From contig NZ_JQGC01000007.1 in NCBI RefSeq assembly GCF_000743575.1, forward strand, positions 186,001-250,000: a stretch of 64,000 nucleotides of DNA. Reading direction: 5' to 3'. The notes below the pieces were generated by a model that made no database searches, was not told where the DNA came from, and saw only the letters and a list, made by a program, of their open reading frames with translations. Shown in pieces: positions 36,304 to 43,940 of this stretch; the stretch's first letter is position 1, and each line of letters starts with the position of its first letter. This stretch comes from Devosia riboflavina. GTDB lineage: Bacteria > Pseudomonadota > Alphaproteobacteria > Rhizobiales > Devosiaceae. A program made the translations under genes and the position numbers.

Positions 36304-36320
36304 CAGTCACTGCATGACTG
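36304..36320. promoter_or_regulatory. Small dyad upstream of nasT
   Basis: CAGTCA-CTGCA-TGACTG is a perfect 6+5+6 inverted repeat, 29 bases before the nasT start and 36 bases from the ribokinase stop. It could be an operator or a weak hairpin; no regulator is suggested by sequence. Confidence 0.25.
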
Positions 36321-36355
36321 GTGGGCCGCTGTCTACTTCCTTTGCGGCAGGGGGG

Positions 36356-37252
36356 CTATGCCATTTGGATCGCGTCGACCTCGGCTTTGGTGGGAATGGC
36401 CGGTTGCGCGCCGGCACTGCAGCAGGCGAGGCTTCCGGCAATGGCGGCGCGCTGCATGGCCTCTTCGAGCGATAGGCCGGCATCGAGCCCGGCGGCGAGA
36501 TAGCCGCAAAAAGTATCGCCTGCGCCAACCGTGTCGACCGGTTCGACCCGGTGAGCCGGTACGGAAAAACGGCCTTGCGGGGTTCGCGCATAGGCGCCTT
36601 CCGGCCCGAGCGTGACGACAATGGTGCGTCCGGTTCTTTGCACCCAAGCGGTCGCGGCGGCGTCAAGGTCGGTTATGGGGCGGCCCGTCAGGAACGAAAA
36701 TTCGGTCTCGTTGGCGACGACAATATCGGCCAGCGGCGCGAGATCGGCTGTGTCGGCAAGGAAAGGGGCAGTGTTGAGCACACTGCGGGCACCCTTGCTG
36801 CGCGCGATTTCGAGCGCCCGGCGGGTCGCCGCCTGTGGTATTTCCTGTTGCACCAGCAGCGTATCACTTGCCGTCAGGTTCCCGAGATGCCGGTCGGCAT
36901 CGGTGGCACTGATCGTGCCATTGGCGCCGGGCAGCACGGCGATGACGTTTTCGCCAGCGGCATCGACGAAGATCATGGCAATGCCAGTGGCGGTTTCGGC
37001 TTTGCTGAGGCCCGAAAGGTCGACGCCACTATCCTTCAGAAGATGCAGCGCCATCTCGGCAAAGGCATCGTCGCCGACTGCCGAAACGTGCCGAACCTCG
37101 GCGCCCGCACGGCGCGCCGCGAGGGCCTGATTGGCACCCTTGCCACCCGGCGCCATGGAAAAGGTGCCGCCTGCGACCGTCTCGCCGGGCCGCGGCAGGC
37201 GCGTCACCGTGCCGACCTGATCGAGATTGGTGGAGCCGAAAACGGTGATCAT
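36356..37252 (-). CDS. rbsK: Ribokinase (PfkB family)
   Basis: This phosphorylates ribose or a similar sugar with ATP. PfkB features: N-terminal GSTNLDQVGTVTRLPRPGETV, PGGKGANQALAARRAGAEV (residues about 35-53), NETEFSFLTG, and the second signature DTVGAGDTFCGYLAAGL with catalytic aspartate (about 250). Length is 298. Its start overlaps the riboflavin kinase stop by ATGA, so it is translated with a flavin gene. That pairing is unusual: it may phosphorylate a ribose-containing product released by the pathway, or simply be a hitchhiker. No ribose transporter is adjacent. Confidence 0.93.
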   Translation of the reverse strand: MITVFGSTNLDQVGTVTRLPRPGETVAGGTFSMAPGGKGANQALAARRAGAEVRHVSAVGDDAFAEMALHLLKDSGVDLSGLSKAETATGIAMIFVDAAGENVIAVLPGANGTISATDADRHLGNLTASDTLLVQQEIPQAATRRALEIARSKGARSVLNTAPFLADTADLAPLADIVVANETEFSFLTGRPITDLDAAATAWVQRTGRTIVVTLGPEGAYARTPQGRFSVPAHRVEPVDTVGAGDTFCGYLAAGLDAGLSLEEAMQRAAIAGSLACCSAGAQPAIPTKAEVDAIQMA

Positions 37253-37692
37253 GGCAGAAGTCCAGTCAGGGCATGGTGTGCAAGCATGGCGCGCGATTGG
37301 GCAACGTCGCGCTCGGTCTGCCCGGTGAGGTCGTCGAGCCCGGAAAAGCGGCGCATGTCGCGCAGCCTGGTCAAAAGGCAGATGTTCAGTTCGTGGCCAT
37401 AGAGCGTGCCGTCGAAGTCATGGATGTAGATTTCGACCCGTCGCTCCTTCACGTCGTCAAAGGTGGGGTTGTTGCCCACGCTCGCCGTGGCGCCATGGTG
37501 CGTCGTTTGGCCCGGAAGCCAGACGATGCAGGAATAGACCCCATCCGGCGGCAGCTCTACGCCCGGCGCTATTGAGAGATTGGCCGTGGGGAAACCAAGC
37601 TTGCGGCCGCGCTTGTCGCCATGGATGACGCAGCCGGAAAGTCTGATCCCCAATGTCCCGGGGCCGAAATCAGGATGCCCGGGACAGTCCAA
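37249..37692 (-). CDS. Stand-alone riboflavin kinase domain protein
   Basis: This would phosphorylate riboflavin to FMN. The whole recognisable sequence is a riboflavin kinase barrel: SGCVIHGDKRGRKLGFPTANLSI with the ATP/flavin loop and PTAN, GVYSCIVWLPG, ATASVGNNPTFDD, VEIYIHDFDGTLYG and LTRLRDMRRFSGLDDL. The FAD synthetase half of normal bacterial RibF is missing. There is no good ATG: TTG at 37692 overlaps the flavin reductase end by about 23 bases, and TTG at 37653 would start just after it. Either start is uncertain. A frameshifted fusion with the reductase is an alternative. Context implies FMN supply. Confidence 0.8.
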   Translation of the reverse strand: MDCPGHPDFGPGTLGIRLSGCVIHGDKRGRKLGFPTANLSIAPGVELPPDGVYSCIVWLPGQTTHHGATASVGNNPTFDDVKERRVEIYIHDFDGTLYGHELNICLLTRLRDMRRFSGLDDLTGQTERDVAQSRAMLAHHALTGLLP

Positions 37693-38158
37693 GATACTGG
37701 CTCTGGTGGAAGACGAGGGGGCGAATGTCGGGGAAAAGCGTCGTGTTCCTGATTTCGAACAGGATGATTTCATGGTCGCCACCCGAGAGCCTGTCGGCAA
37801 TGGTGCAATCGAGCCAAAGCGTGGCGCCGGGAATGAAGCGGGCGGTTTCCTCGCCTGATTCCAGCGCCACATCACGAAAACGGTCGCCATTGCGGGATGA
37901 AAGCTGCCGGGACAGCGGCTCCTGATCGGCGCCCAGAATGCTGAGGCCGATGCGGGGCAGGGCATTGAGTTTGGGCCAGGTGCTCGATTGGCGGGCAATG
38001 CAGACCGAAACCAGCGGCGGTTCCAGCGAAACGGTGCTGAACGAATTGACTGCCATGCCGACCGGCTCGTTTCCATTGTGTCCGCACATGGCGACAACGC
38101 CAGTTGGAAACAGCGAAAATGCCCGCCGCAGGGCCAGGTTTGCCTCCGCGCTATTCAA
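37670..38158 (-). CDS. Flavin reductase (NADH:FMN oxidoreductase, DIM6/NTAB family)
   Basis: This supplies reduced FMN to a two-component monooxygenase. The split-barrel family pattern is seen: LRRAFSLFPTGVVAMCGHNGNEPVGMAVNSFSTVSLEPPLVSVCI (about 10-55), GLSILGADQEPLSRQLS, and the C-terminal GDHEIILFEIRNT. Length is 162, standard for the reductase component. The start is TTG at 38158, with AGGAGG eight bases upstream; this is convincing despite the rare codon. It is first in the operon reductase - riboflavin kinase - ribokinase, divergent from the PadR regulator, and 730 bases from the monooxygenase gene. Confidence 0.92.
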   Translation of the reverse strand: MNSAEANLALRRAFSLFPTGVVAMCGHNGNEPVGMAVNSFSTVSLEPPLVSVCIARQSSTWPKLNALPRIGLSILGADQEPLSRQLSSRNGDRFRDVALESGEETARFIPGATLWLDCTIADRLSGGDHEIILFEIRNTTLFPDIRPLVFHQSQYLGLSRAS

Positions 38159-38173
38159 GATTTCCTCCTCGAG

Positions 38174-38190
38174 TAGTCAATTTTGAATAT
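38174..38190 (+). promoter_or_regulatory. Shared 17-bp promoter motif, copy 1
   Basis: TAGTCAATTTTGAATAT lies in the divergent reductase/PadR promoter. The minus strand at 43089-43105 carries TAGTCAATTTTGATTAT, identical at 16 of 17 positions, ahead of the importer. A common operator, possibly for the PadR protein, is inferred. Confidence 0.6.
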
Positions 38191-38259
38191 TTGAAATGAA
38201 GCTATGTCATTTGCTAGGGAATGACAAGAAATTTGCCGAGGGGAAGGCACCAGAAAACC

Positions 38260-38859
38260 ATGTCCAACATCACCCGCCTCGTTGTTTTGGGCGCCGTGCG
38301 CCAGTTCGAGCCCGTGCACGGCTACTTCCTCCGTCGCGAGCTGATGACCTGGCATGTGGACGAATGGGCGAACATCCAGCCCGGCTCGATCTACAATGCG
38401 CTGAAGTCGCTCAAGCAGGACGGCTATATCGAGGAAGCGGGCACGGAAGCAGCCGGCAAGCGGCCCGAGCGCACCATTTATCGCACCACGCCGCAGGGCG
38501 TCGTCGAGCTGATGCGCATGCTCCGCCAGACCCTCTGGACTGTCGAAACTTTCGATACCAAACCCACCATGGCGCTGACCTCGTTCATGTTTCTCCTCAG
38601 TCGCTCGGAAGTGGTGGCGGCGCTGAAATTCCGCATGACCGAGATCGACGCAAAGATTGCTAGCAACGGTTTTGACATTGCCGATGTCGGTCATTCGACA
38701 ACGACGCCTGCCTATGTGCGCGAGATCTTCGAGCTGTCCTCGCTGCGCCTACGCGCCGAGCAGGAATGGGTAAAAGGGCTCTTCGAACGGATCACGGCTG
38801 GCAATTATGTCTTTGCCGGCGATCCGGGTTCGCGCGTCGAACCGGTCGAGCAGAAGTAG
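38260..38859 (+). CDS. PadR-family transcriptional regulator
   Basis: This is probably a ligand-responsive repressor of the flavin/monooxygenase genes. The winged HTH is in residues 1-80: TRLVVLGAVRQFEPVHGYFLRREL and IQPGSIYNALKSLKQDGYIEE, followed by the typical PadR wing KRPERTIYRTTPQG. The C-terminal half (ELMRMLRQTLWT to EQEWVKGLFERI) is the helical dimerisation part. Length is 199. The start at 38260 is chosen for GGGAAGG upstream and for the family N-terminus; an ATG at 38221 is possible. It is divergent from the reductase operon and convergent with the monooxygenase. Confidence 0.93.
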   Translation: MSNITRLVVLGAVRQFEPVHGYFLRRELMTWHVDEWANIQPGSIYNALKSLKQDGYIEEAGTEAAGKRPERTIYRTTPQGVVELMRMLRQTLWTVETFDTKPTMALTSFMFLLSRSEVVAALKFRMTEIDAKIASNGFDIADVGHSTTTPAYVREIFELSSLRLRAEQEWVKGLFERITAGNYVFAGDPGSRVEPVEQK

Positions 38860-38883
38860 GCCGCCGGATTTCCCGGCGGCCTA
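38857..38883. terminator. Bidirectional hairpin between padR and the monooxygenase gene
   Basis: TAGGCCGCCGG-ATTTC-CCGGCGGCCTA is a perfect 11-bp stem. The left arm begins with the padR stop codon and the right arm ends 5 bases before the monooxygenase stop, so it serves convergent transcripts. No long T-tract follows in either direction. Confidence 0.7.
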
Positions 38884-38887
38884 GTCC

Positions 38888-40234
38888 TTAGAGCGTGCGA
38901 TACCCGGCGCCCGGATGGTCGGCGCTCAGGATCGGGCTCGGCGTGCCGACAAGGCGTTCGCGTAGCGTATCGCCTTCATAGTCCGAAGCAGCGACGCCGC
39001 GGGCGCGTAGGATCGGCATCACCTGTTCGACGAAATCCTTGGTGGAGGCCGGCTGGATCAGCGGCGTGAACAGGAAGCCATCGATGTCGGTCTTTTCGGC
39101 GAGATCGATCATGATGTCGGCGATGTCTTCGGGCGTACCGACATAGGGATTGGTGCGAACGCCATGGGCGTGCCAATCCTTGAGCACTTCGCCAACCGTT
39201 TTGTCGCCGAAGCGCGCGATCTGGGTCTGCGAGAGTTCGGTATGGAGATCGCTCATCTTGGTCGCGGGATCAAAGGATGAGAGATCGAGGCCGGTGAACC
39301 AGGCATAGGAGGCGACGGCCACTTCGGGGGTCTGGGCGTCGAGCAGTTCCTGATGCTTGCGGCGGGCTTCTTCCTTGGTCGGTGCGACGACGCAGGAGAA
39401 AGCGCTCATCAGCTTGATCGAATTGGGGTCGCGACCATTGGCGACTGCTTCGTCGCGGATGGATTTGACCTGGCCCGCCAGCTTTTCGGCCGTGCCGCCG
39501 CCGAGGAAAATGCATTCGCCATGCTTGCCGCCGAACTGCTTGCCGCGATCCGACGAACCTGCCTGGAAGAGCACCGGCGTGCCTTGGGGCGAATAGGATG
39601 AATTGCCGAAGCCGTGCGAGCGGAAATAGGGCCCGTCATGAGAAATGCGGTGCACCTTGTCCGGATTGGCGTAGCGACCAGCCTTGTTGCGCTCCAGCGC
39701 GTCGCGTTCCCAGGCGCCCTCAAAGAGCTTGTAGACGAGCTCCATGAAATCGTCGGCCATGTTGTAGCGCTCGTCATGGGCCACCATGGGCACGCCAAAA
39801 GCGGCGACGGCGGTTTCGGCTGTGCCCGTCGTCACCACGTTCCAGCCGATGCGGCCCTTGGAAAGGTGGTCGAGGCTCTGCATGCGGCGGGCGAAGGCAT
39901 AGGGCTGCTCGAGGAGGGTCGAGCCGGTCATGACAATGCCGAGCTTTTCAGTCGAAGCGATGATGGCAGCGCCGACAATGGCGGGGTCGAGGCGCGGCAG
40001 GTCGAGGCCTTCGGTGTCGCAGATGTCCGGGCGCGTTCCCTTCACATCGGCCCAACCCCAGGCGTCGGCGAGGAACAGGAAGTCGAGCTTGGCGTCCTCG
40101 CACATTTTTGCGACATCGACCCAATAGTCGAGCGTATCGAAATTGTGCCGCTCGCTGTCAGGGTGGCGCCAGGTGGACGTGCCGGAGTCATTGGTCTGGG
40201 CGTTTTCAAACAGCCCAAAGCGCAGCTTCTTCAT
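38888..40234 (-). CDS. FMN-dependent monooxygenase, NtaA/SnaA/DszA family
   Basis: This bacterial-luciferase-fold enzyme oxidises an organic substrate with O2 and reduced FMN. N-terminal MKKLRFGLFENAQ, FDTLDYWVDVAKMCEDAKLDFLFLADA (about 32-60), LSKGRIGWNVVTTGTAETAVAAFG (about 124-147) and PVLFQAGSSDRGKQF (about 232) match the family, which includes sulfone, aminopolycarboxylate and pristinamycin oxygenases. Length is 448. It is downstream of importer subunits with a 39-base gap and probably last in their operon. The reductase on the next transcript is the likely FMNH2 source. Substrate not determinable. Confidence 0.92.
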   Translation of the reverse strand: MKKLRFGLFENAQTNDSGTSTWRHPDSERHNFDTLDYWVDVAKMCEDAKLDFLFLADAWGWADVKGTRPDICDTEGLDLPRLDPAIVGAAIIASTEKLGIVMTGSTLLEQPYAFARRMQSLDHLSKGRIGWNVVTTGTAETAVAAFGVPMVAHDERYNMADDFMELVYKLFEGAWERDALERNKAGRYANPDKVHRISHDGPYFRSHGFGNSSYSPQGTPVLFQAGSSDRGKQFGGKHGECIFLGGGTAEKLAGQVKSIRDEAVANGRDPNSIKLMSAFSCVVAPTKEEARRKHQELLDAQTPEVAVASYAWFTGLDLSSFDPATKMSDLHTELSQTQIARFGDKTVGEVLKDWHAHGVRTNPYVGTPEDIADIMIDLAEKTDIDGFLFTPLIQPASTKDFVEQVMPILRARGVAASDYEGDTLRERLVGTPSPILSADHPGAGYRTL

Positions 40235-40273
40235 CGTAATGTCTTTCGTAATTGTATGTGGGTGTCGGGCGCC

Positions 40274-41092
40274 TCAGCGCCCGATCACATCCGCGTCGCT
40301 CCACCAGAGGACACGCTTGCGCAGAAGGGCCAGCAGCGACACCAGCACCACGCCGAGAAGGCAGAGGAGGGCAATGCTCGCCCAGGTGACGGGCAGGTCG
40401 GCCTGCGCCGCAGAAATGGTAACCAGGGAGCCGAGGCCCGCCTGCTGACCGGCCGCCACGAATTCGGCGACGGCGGCACCAACCACAGCCAGCGGCATGG
40501 CGATACGGAGCCCCGCAAAGACGAAGGGCATGCAGCCGGGCAGTCTCAGATCACGAAACGTTTCCCAACGACTGGCATGGAGCGTCTTGAAGACGTCGAG
40601 TGCCTTCTGGTCGACATCGCGCAGGCCGGCCAGCGAATTGACCAGCATGGGGAAGAAGACTACGAGCCCGGTGACGATGTACTTTGGCAGCATGCCGAAG
40701 CCGAAGGCAACGACCAGAGCCGGGGCAATGGCGACGACCGGGGTGACCATGATCACAACGATCAGCGGCATGATCGCCTTTTCGATGATCGGCAGTTCGG
40801 ACATGGCCACGGCGAGGAGGAAGCCGAAGAGAATGCCCGCGCCGGCGCCGATGACGATTTCCTGGCAGGTTACCAGCATATTGGCCCAGTACATATGCGG
40901 GTCGCCGGCCATGCTGTTGCCGATGGATTCCAGCGTGGGCAGCACATAGGGATTGTTCAGCGCCACGACCTGCCAGAGCACGGCGACCACGACGAAGGTT
41001 ATGGCGGGCGGCAGCCAGTCGCCTGCGAGGCGCGCCATGGGCGAGGCGGTCTTTGCCTTGGGGGCGACGTCGGCTGCGATCGAACTAGACAT
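40274..41092 (-). CDS. SsuC/TauC-type ABC permease
   Basis: This is the membrane subunit of a nitrate/sulfonate/taurine-type importer. The hydrophobic core has the family patterns MLVTCQEIVIGAGAGILFGFLLAVAMSELP, VVIMVTPVVAIAPALVVAFGFG and the coupling-loop region LHASRWETFRDLRLPGCMPFVFAGLRIAMPLAVVG. Length is 272, normal. It overlaps the ATPase by 8 bases. The monooxygenase and flavin reductase around it suggest an aromatic or organosulfur substrate, which is inferred from context only. Confidence 0.93.
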   Translation of the reverse strand: MSSSIAADVAPKAKTASPMARLAGDWLPPAITFVVVAVLWQVVALNNPYVLPTLESIGNSMAGDPHMYWANMLVTCQEIVIGAGAGILFGFLLAVAMSELPIIEKAIMPLIVVIMVTPVVAIAPALVVAFGFGMLPKYIVTGLVVFFPMLVNSLAGLRDVDQKALDVFKTLHASRWETFRDLRLPGCMPFVFAGLRIAMPLAVVGAAVAEFVAAGQQAGLGSLVTISAAQADLPVTWASIALLCLLGVVLVSLLALLRKRVLWWSDADVIGR

Positions 41093-41921
41093 GGGCAGCC
41101 TCCATCACCTTGCGCAGGGCGTTGCGGACATAACCTTCGAGATCGCGGAAGGCGTCGGTGGCATAAAGTGCTTCATTGCGCGGCCGGGGCAGGTCGACGT
41201 CGATGATTTCGGCGATGCGGCCGGGATGGGCCGCCATCAGCACGATGCGGTCGGACAGGATGATGGCTTCGGGCACCGAATGGGTGACGAAGAGCACCGA
41301 TTTCTGGTTCGATTGCCAGAAATCGAGCAGGCCCATGCGCTGCTGGTCGCGGTTCATTTCGTCGAGCGCGGAGAACGGCTCGTCCATGAGCAGGATTTCG
41401 GGATCGAACACGAAGGCGCGGGCAATGGCGGCGCGCTGCTGCATGCCCCCCGAAAGCTGGGCGGGATAGCGGTCGATCGCCTTGCCGAGGCCAAAATTGG
41501 TCAGGATTTCCTTGGGATCACGTAGCTTGCGCCCGGCATTGGCGCCCGGATTGATGGAGATAGGCAGGCTGACATTGTCGAGAATGGTGCGCCAGGGCAG
41601 CAGGGCCGGCGATTGCGGCACAAGGCCGATGGCCTTTTCGCGCGAGGCCTCGCGCGCCGACTTGCCATTGATCGACACCTTGCCGCCATCGGCATCCGAT
41701 AGGCCGGCGACCACCTTGAGCAGGGTGGACTTGCCGCAGCCCGACGGGCCGATCAGCGAGACAAATTCGCCCTTGCGGATGGTGAGCGAGACGCCGTTGA
41801 GCACGGTGACACGGGCTTCGTCCGGGCCGAAGCTCTTGGTGATATTGGCGACCTCTACCCCGGCCTCGCCGGGGTATCGATCACTGGATGCTTGAGCAGG
41901 TGCAGACATTGTCCGGTTCAC
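41085..41921 (-). CDS. SsuB/TauB-type ABC ATPase
   Basis: This energises the importer. It has Walker [10 protein letters not shown] (about 59-67), Q-loop LVPQSPALLPWRTILDNV, signature LSGGMQQRAAIARAF, Walker B ILLMDEPFSALDEMNR and H-loop VTHSVPEAI, all typical of the nitrate/sulfonate class. Length is 278. It overlaps the binding-protein gene by four bases and the permease by eight, so the three subunits form one coupled operon. Confidence 0.95.
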   Translation of the reverse strand: MNRTMSAPAQASSDRYPGEAGVEVANITKSFGPDEARVTVLNGVSLTIRKGEFVSLIGPSGCGKSTLLKVVAGLSDADGGKVSINGKSAREASREKAIGLVPQSPALLPWRTILDNVSLPISINPGANAGRKLRDPKEILTNFGLGKAIDRYPAQLSGGMQQRAAIARAFVFDPEILLMDEPFSALDEMNRDQQRMGLLDFWQSNQKSVLFVTHSVPEAIILSDRIVLMAAHPGRIAEIIDVDLPRPRNEALYATDAFRDLEGYVRNALRKVMEAAHV

Positions 41922-43036
41922 TTTTCCGGCCAGATCAGCTTGCCGTCCTGATAGAGCGAGGCAACGAGATCAGGATCCATCATGGCTTCGATGGCGGGCG
42001 GGTTCTTCAGCCCGCCGAACTTCTGGGCCATGTCATATTCGCTCTGCCAGCCGGCGACGGTCTGCACGCCCGGAGGCCCAAAGGTGCTCGAACGCACCCA
42101 TTCGGATTCGACGCCCCAGGTGCGGGCCTGCTGCTCACGCGGGAAGGCTGAGCCCTGATTGTTGTCGGCGGCAAGCTGGCTGATCATGTCGACGCACTTT
42201 TCTTCCTCGGCGAGGCAGAATTCGAGCGCCTTGAGGCTCGCGCGCATGAAGTCGGCAGCGGCCTCGCGATGCTCGGCGAGGAACTTGCTGTTCACTTCCA
42301 TGACGTTGTAGGTGCCCGGCAGCCCGAGATCGGACGGCAGGAATTCACTGAAGGGCAGGTTCATGGCCTTGAGCGTCTGGGGCTGGTTTGAGGCATAGCC
42401 GACAATGGCATCGACCTGGCCGCGGGTGACGACCGTGGGGTCGTAGTTCGTCATCTTGATCAGTTCGACCTTGGAGACATCGACGCCGGCGGCATCGAGC
42501 ATGGCAAGAGCGATGGGGGTGATGTTGATGAAGTAGCCGAGGCGCTTGCCTTCGAGATCCTTCAAACTCTTCACCGCTTCATTGGCAAAGATCGAGAAGG
42601 GCGACGTGCTGCCATAGGTGGCGACGGCGGTCAGGTTTCGGCTATTGGCGGCGGCCAGCATGACGTCGGAGGCCGAACCGAGCGCAGTGAACTGGGCCTG
42701 GCCGGACGAAACCAGCAATTGGCCATTGCCGCCGGCGGCGTTGATTTCGACCGTGAGGCAGAGGGCATCGAAATAGCCCAGTTCCTTGGCGAGGAACACA
42801 TCCACCTGGCCGGCGCTGGCCGAATAGCCGTAACCGGAAATGTAGGTGATCGTGCCCGCGGCCTTGTTGCGATCGCACTCTTCCTGGGAGACGAGTACGT
42901 TTTCCGGGAGTTCGTCGGCAGCGCGCGCCACCTGGGCCGAGAAACCGGCCATGGCGAGGGCGATCATGGCGGTGCCCGAGAAAAGACGGCCGAGCGAGGA
43001 CGTACCCCGCCCATGGGGTGTAGGTCTAAGCGACAA
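41918..43036 (-). CDS. NMT1/SsuA-like periplasmic binding protein
   Basis: This is the substrate receptor of the importer. After a leader with a hydrophobic stretch (LFSGTAMIALAMAGFSAQVARAADEL) the mature protein has the NMT1/THI5-like pattern: GQVDVFLAKELGYFDALCLTVEINAAGGNGQLLVSSGQAQF, KSLKDLEGKRLGYF and TRGQVDAIVGYASNQP. A TTG start at 43036 with AGGGAGG five bases upstream is preferred; GTG 43054 and ATG 43096 are in frame, but the last lies within the promoter motif. Length is 372 from the TTG. The substrate may be a sulfonate, nitrile or aromatic amide. Confidence 0.88.
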   Translation of the reverse strand: MSLRPTPHGRGTSSLGRLFSGTAMIALAMAGFSAQVARAADELPENVLVSQEECDRNKAAGTITYISGYGYSASAGQVDVFLAKELGYFDALCLTVEINAAGGNGQLLVSSGQAQFTALGSASDVMLAAANSRNLTAVATYGSTSPFSIFANEAVKSLKDLEGKRLGYFINITPIALAMLDAAGVDVSKVELIKMTNYDPTVVTRGQVDAIVGYASNQPQTLKAMNLPFSEFLPSDLGLPGTYNVMEVNSKFLAEHREAAADFMRASLKALEFCLAEEEKCVDMISQLAADNNQGSAFPREQQARTWGVESEWVRSSTFGPPGVQTVAGWQSEYDMAQKFGGLKNPPAIEAMMDPDLVASLYQDGKLIWPEK

Positions 43037-43088
43037 GAAAACCTCCCTAGTCACGTCCCATTCCTCCAACGGGACGCACATTCCTAGC

Positions 43089-43105
43089 ATAATCAAAATT
43101 GACTA
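43089..43105 (-). promoter_or_regulatory. Shared 17-bp promoter motif, copy 2
   Basis: On the minus strand TAGTCAATTTTGATTAT, one mismatch from the copy at 38174-38190, stands about 50 bases before the preferred binding-protein start. This ties the importer/monooxygenase operon and the flavin operon to one regulator. Confidence 0.6.
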
Positions 43106-43209
43106 TGCAAACTTTTCTTATTTGGCACGCTCAGGGGGATAGGAGGGAAGCTAGGCGAAAAGTCGAGGAGGACCGCTCTGTACGCGCTTTCACGACTGCA
43201 CTCTTGATT

Positions 43210-43237
43210 TGCTATCATCTGCGCCAAAATGATAGCA
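43210..43237. promoter_or_regulatory. Operator of the VapBC-type operon
   Basis: TGCTATCAT (43210-43218) and ATGATAGCA (43229-43237) form a perfect 9-bp inverted repeat around a 10-base spacer, 30 bases before the antitoxin start. This is the expected spacing for autoregulation by a ribbon-helix-helix antitoxin-toxin complex. Confidence 0.75.
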
Positions 43238-43266
43238 TAGTTGTCGCTTGAATGGAGTTGTAGCTA

Positions 43267-43521
43267 ATGCCTGCCGTTACCATTCGTAACCTTTCAGAAG
43301 AGGCCCATCGCGCTCTCAAGGCGCGCGCGGCCGGACATGGCCGCAGCGCGGAAGCGGAGATGCGCAATATTCTGGAAGCGGCGGTTCGGCCTGCAGACCG
43401 CGTCCGTATCGGCTCGGCGCTTTCAGCATTGAGCCAGAATGCGGGCCTGACCAATGCCGACTTCGAGGCGGTGGAGCTGAACCGAGACAAAATGCCGGCC
43501 CTGCCGCTGAGCTTTGAATGA
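43267..43521 (+). CDS. Antitoxin of a VapBC/FitAB-type pair
   Basis: This 84-residue protein has the FitA-like ribbon-helix-helix N-terminus: VTIRNLSEEAHRALKARAAGHGRSAEAEMRNILEAAV (about 4-40). The C-terminal segment (ADFEAVELNRDKMPALPLSFE) would wrap the toxin. It should bind the dyad upstream and neutralise the PIN toxin, whose start overlaps its stop by ATGA. The ordinary start at 43267 follows GGAGTTG. Confidence 0.92.
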   Translation: MPAVTIRNLSEEAHRALKARAAGHGRSAEAEMRNILEAAVRPADRVRIGSALSALSQNAGLTNADFEAVELNRDKMPALPLSFE

Positions 43522-43940
43522 TCCTGCTCGATACCAATGTTGTTTCCGAGGGCATGAAGCCCCAGCCCGACCCGGCCGTGCGCGACTGGCTTGATGCCCA
43601 GGCCGCGGAAACGCTCTATCTTTCGAGCGTTACGGTGGCGGAACTGCTGTACGGCATCGGGGTCTTGCCGGATGGGCAGCGCAAGACAAGGCTCACTGCG
43701 GCGGTCGAAGGCCTGATTGGTCTGTTTGAAGGCCGCATCCTCGCCTTCGACTCTGACGCAGCACGGCGCTATGCGGATATCGCGGTCGCCGCGCGCAGGG
43801 CGGGGAGGGGCTTTCCAACGCCCGATGGCTACATCGCAGCCATGGCCGTCGCTCACGGTTTTGCGGTTGCGACCCGCGATGCCAGCGCCTTTGCGGCTGC
43901 CGACGTTCCAACGATCGATCCCTGGAAAACCGGCGCCTAG
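43518..43940 (+). CDS. PIN-domain toxin of a VapBC/FitAB-type pair
   Basis: This putative ribonuclease is held inactive by the upstream antitoxin. The PIN acidic residues are visible: Asp5 in LDTNVVSE, Glu in TVAELLYG (about 42), Asp in FPTPDGYIAA (about 103) and the final Asp in ATRDASAF (about 121). Length is 140. It is encoded immediately after, and overlapping, the antitoxin. Its stop overlaps that of the convergent HAD gene by four bases. Chromosomal toxin-antitoxin pairs of this kind are common, and no mobile-element genes flank it. Confidence 0.93.
   Translation: MILLDTNVVSEGMKPQPDPAVRDWLDAQAAETLYLSSVTVAELLYGIGVLPDGQRKTRLTAAVEGLIGLFEGRILAFDSDAARRYADIAVAARRAGRGFPTPDGYIAAMAVAHGFAVATRDASAFAAADVPTIDPWKTGA

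Noticed and set aside
37692-38097. N-terminal extension of the riboflavin-kinase frame
   Set aside because: It runs antiparallel in frame to the flavin reductase coding sequence and is arginine/serine/proline-rich with no domain; the reductase frame is clearly the real one.
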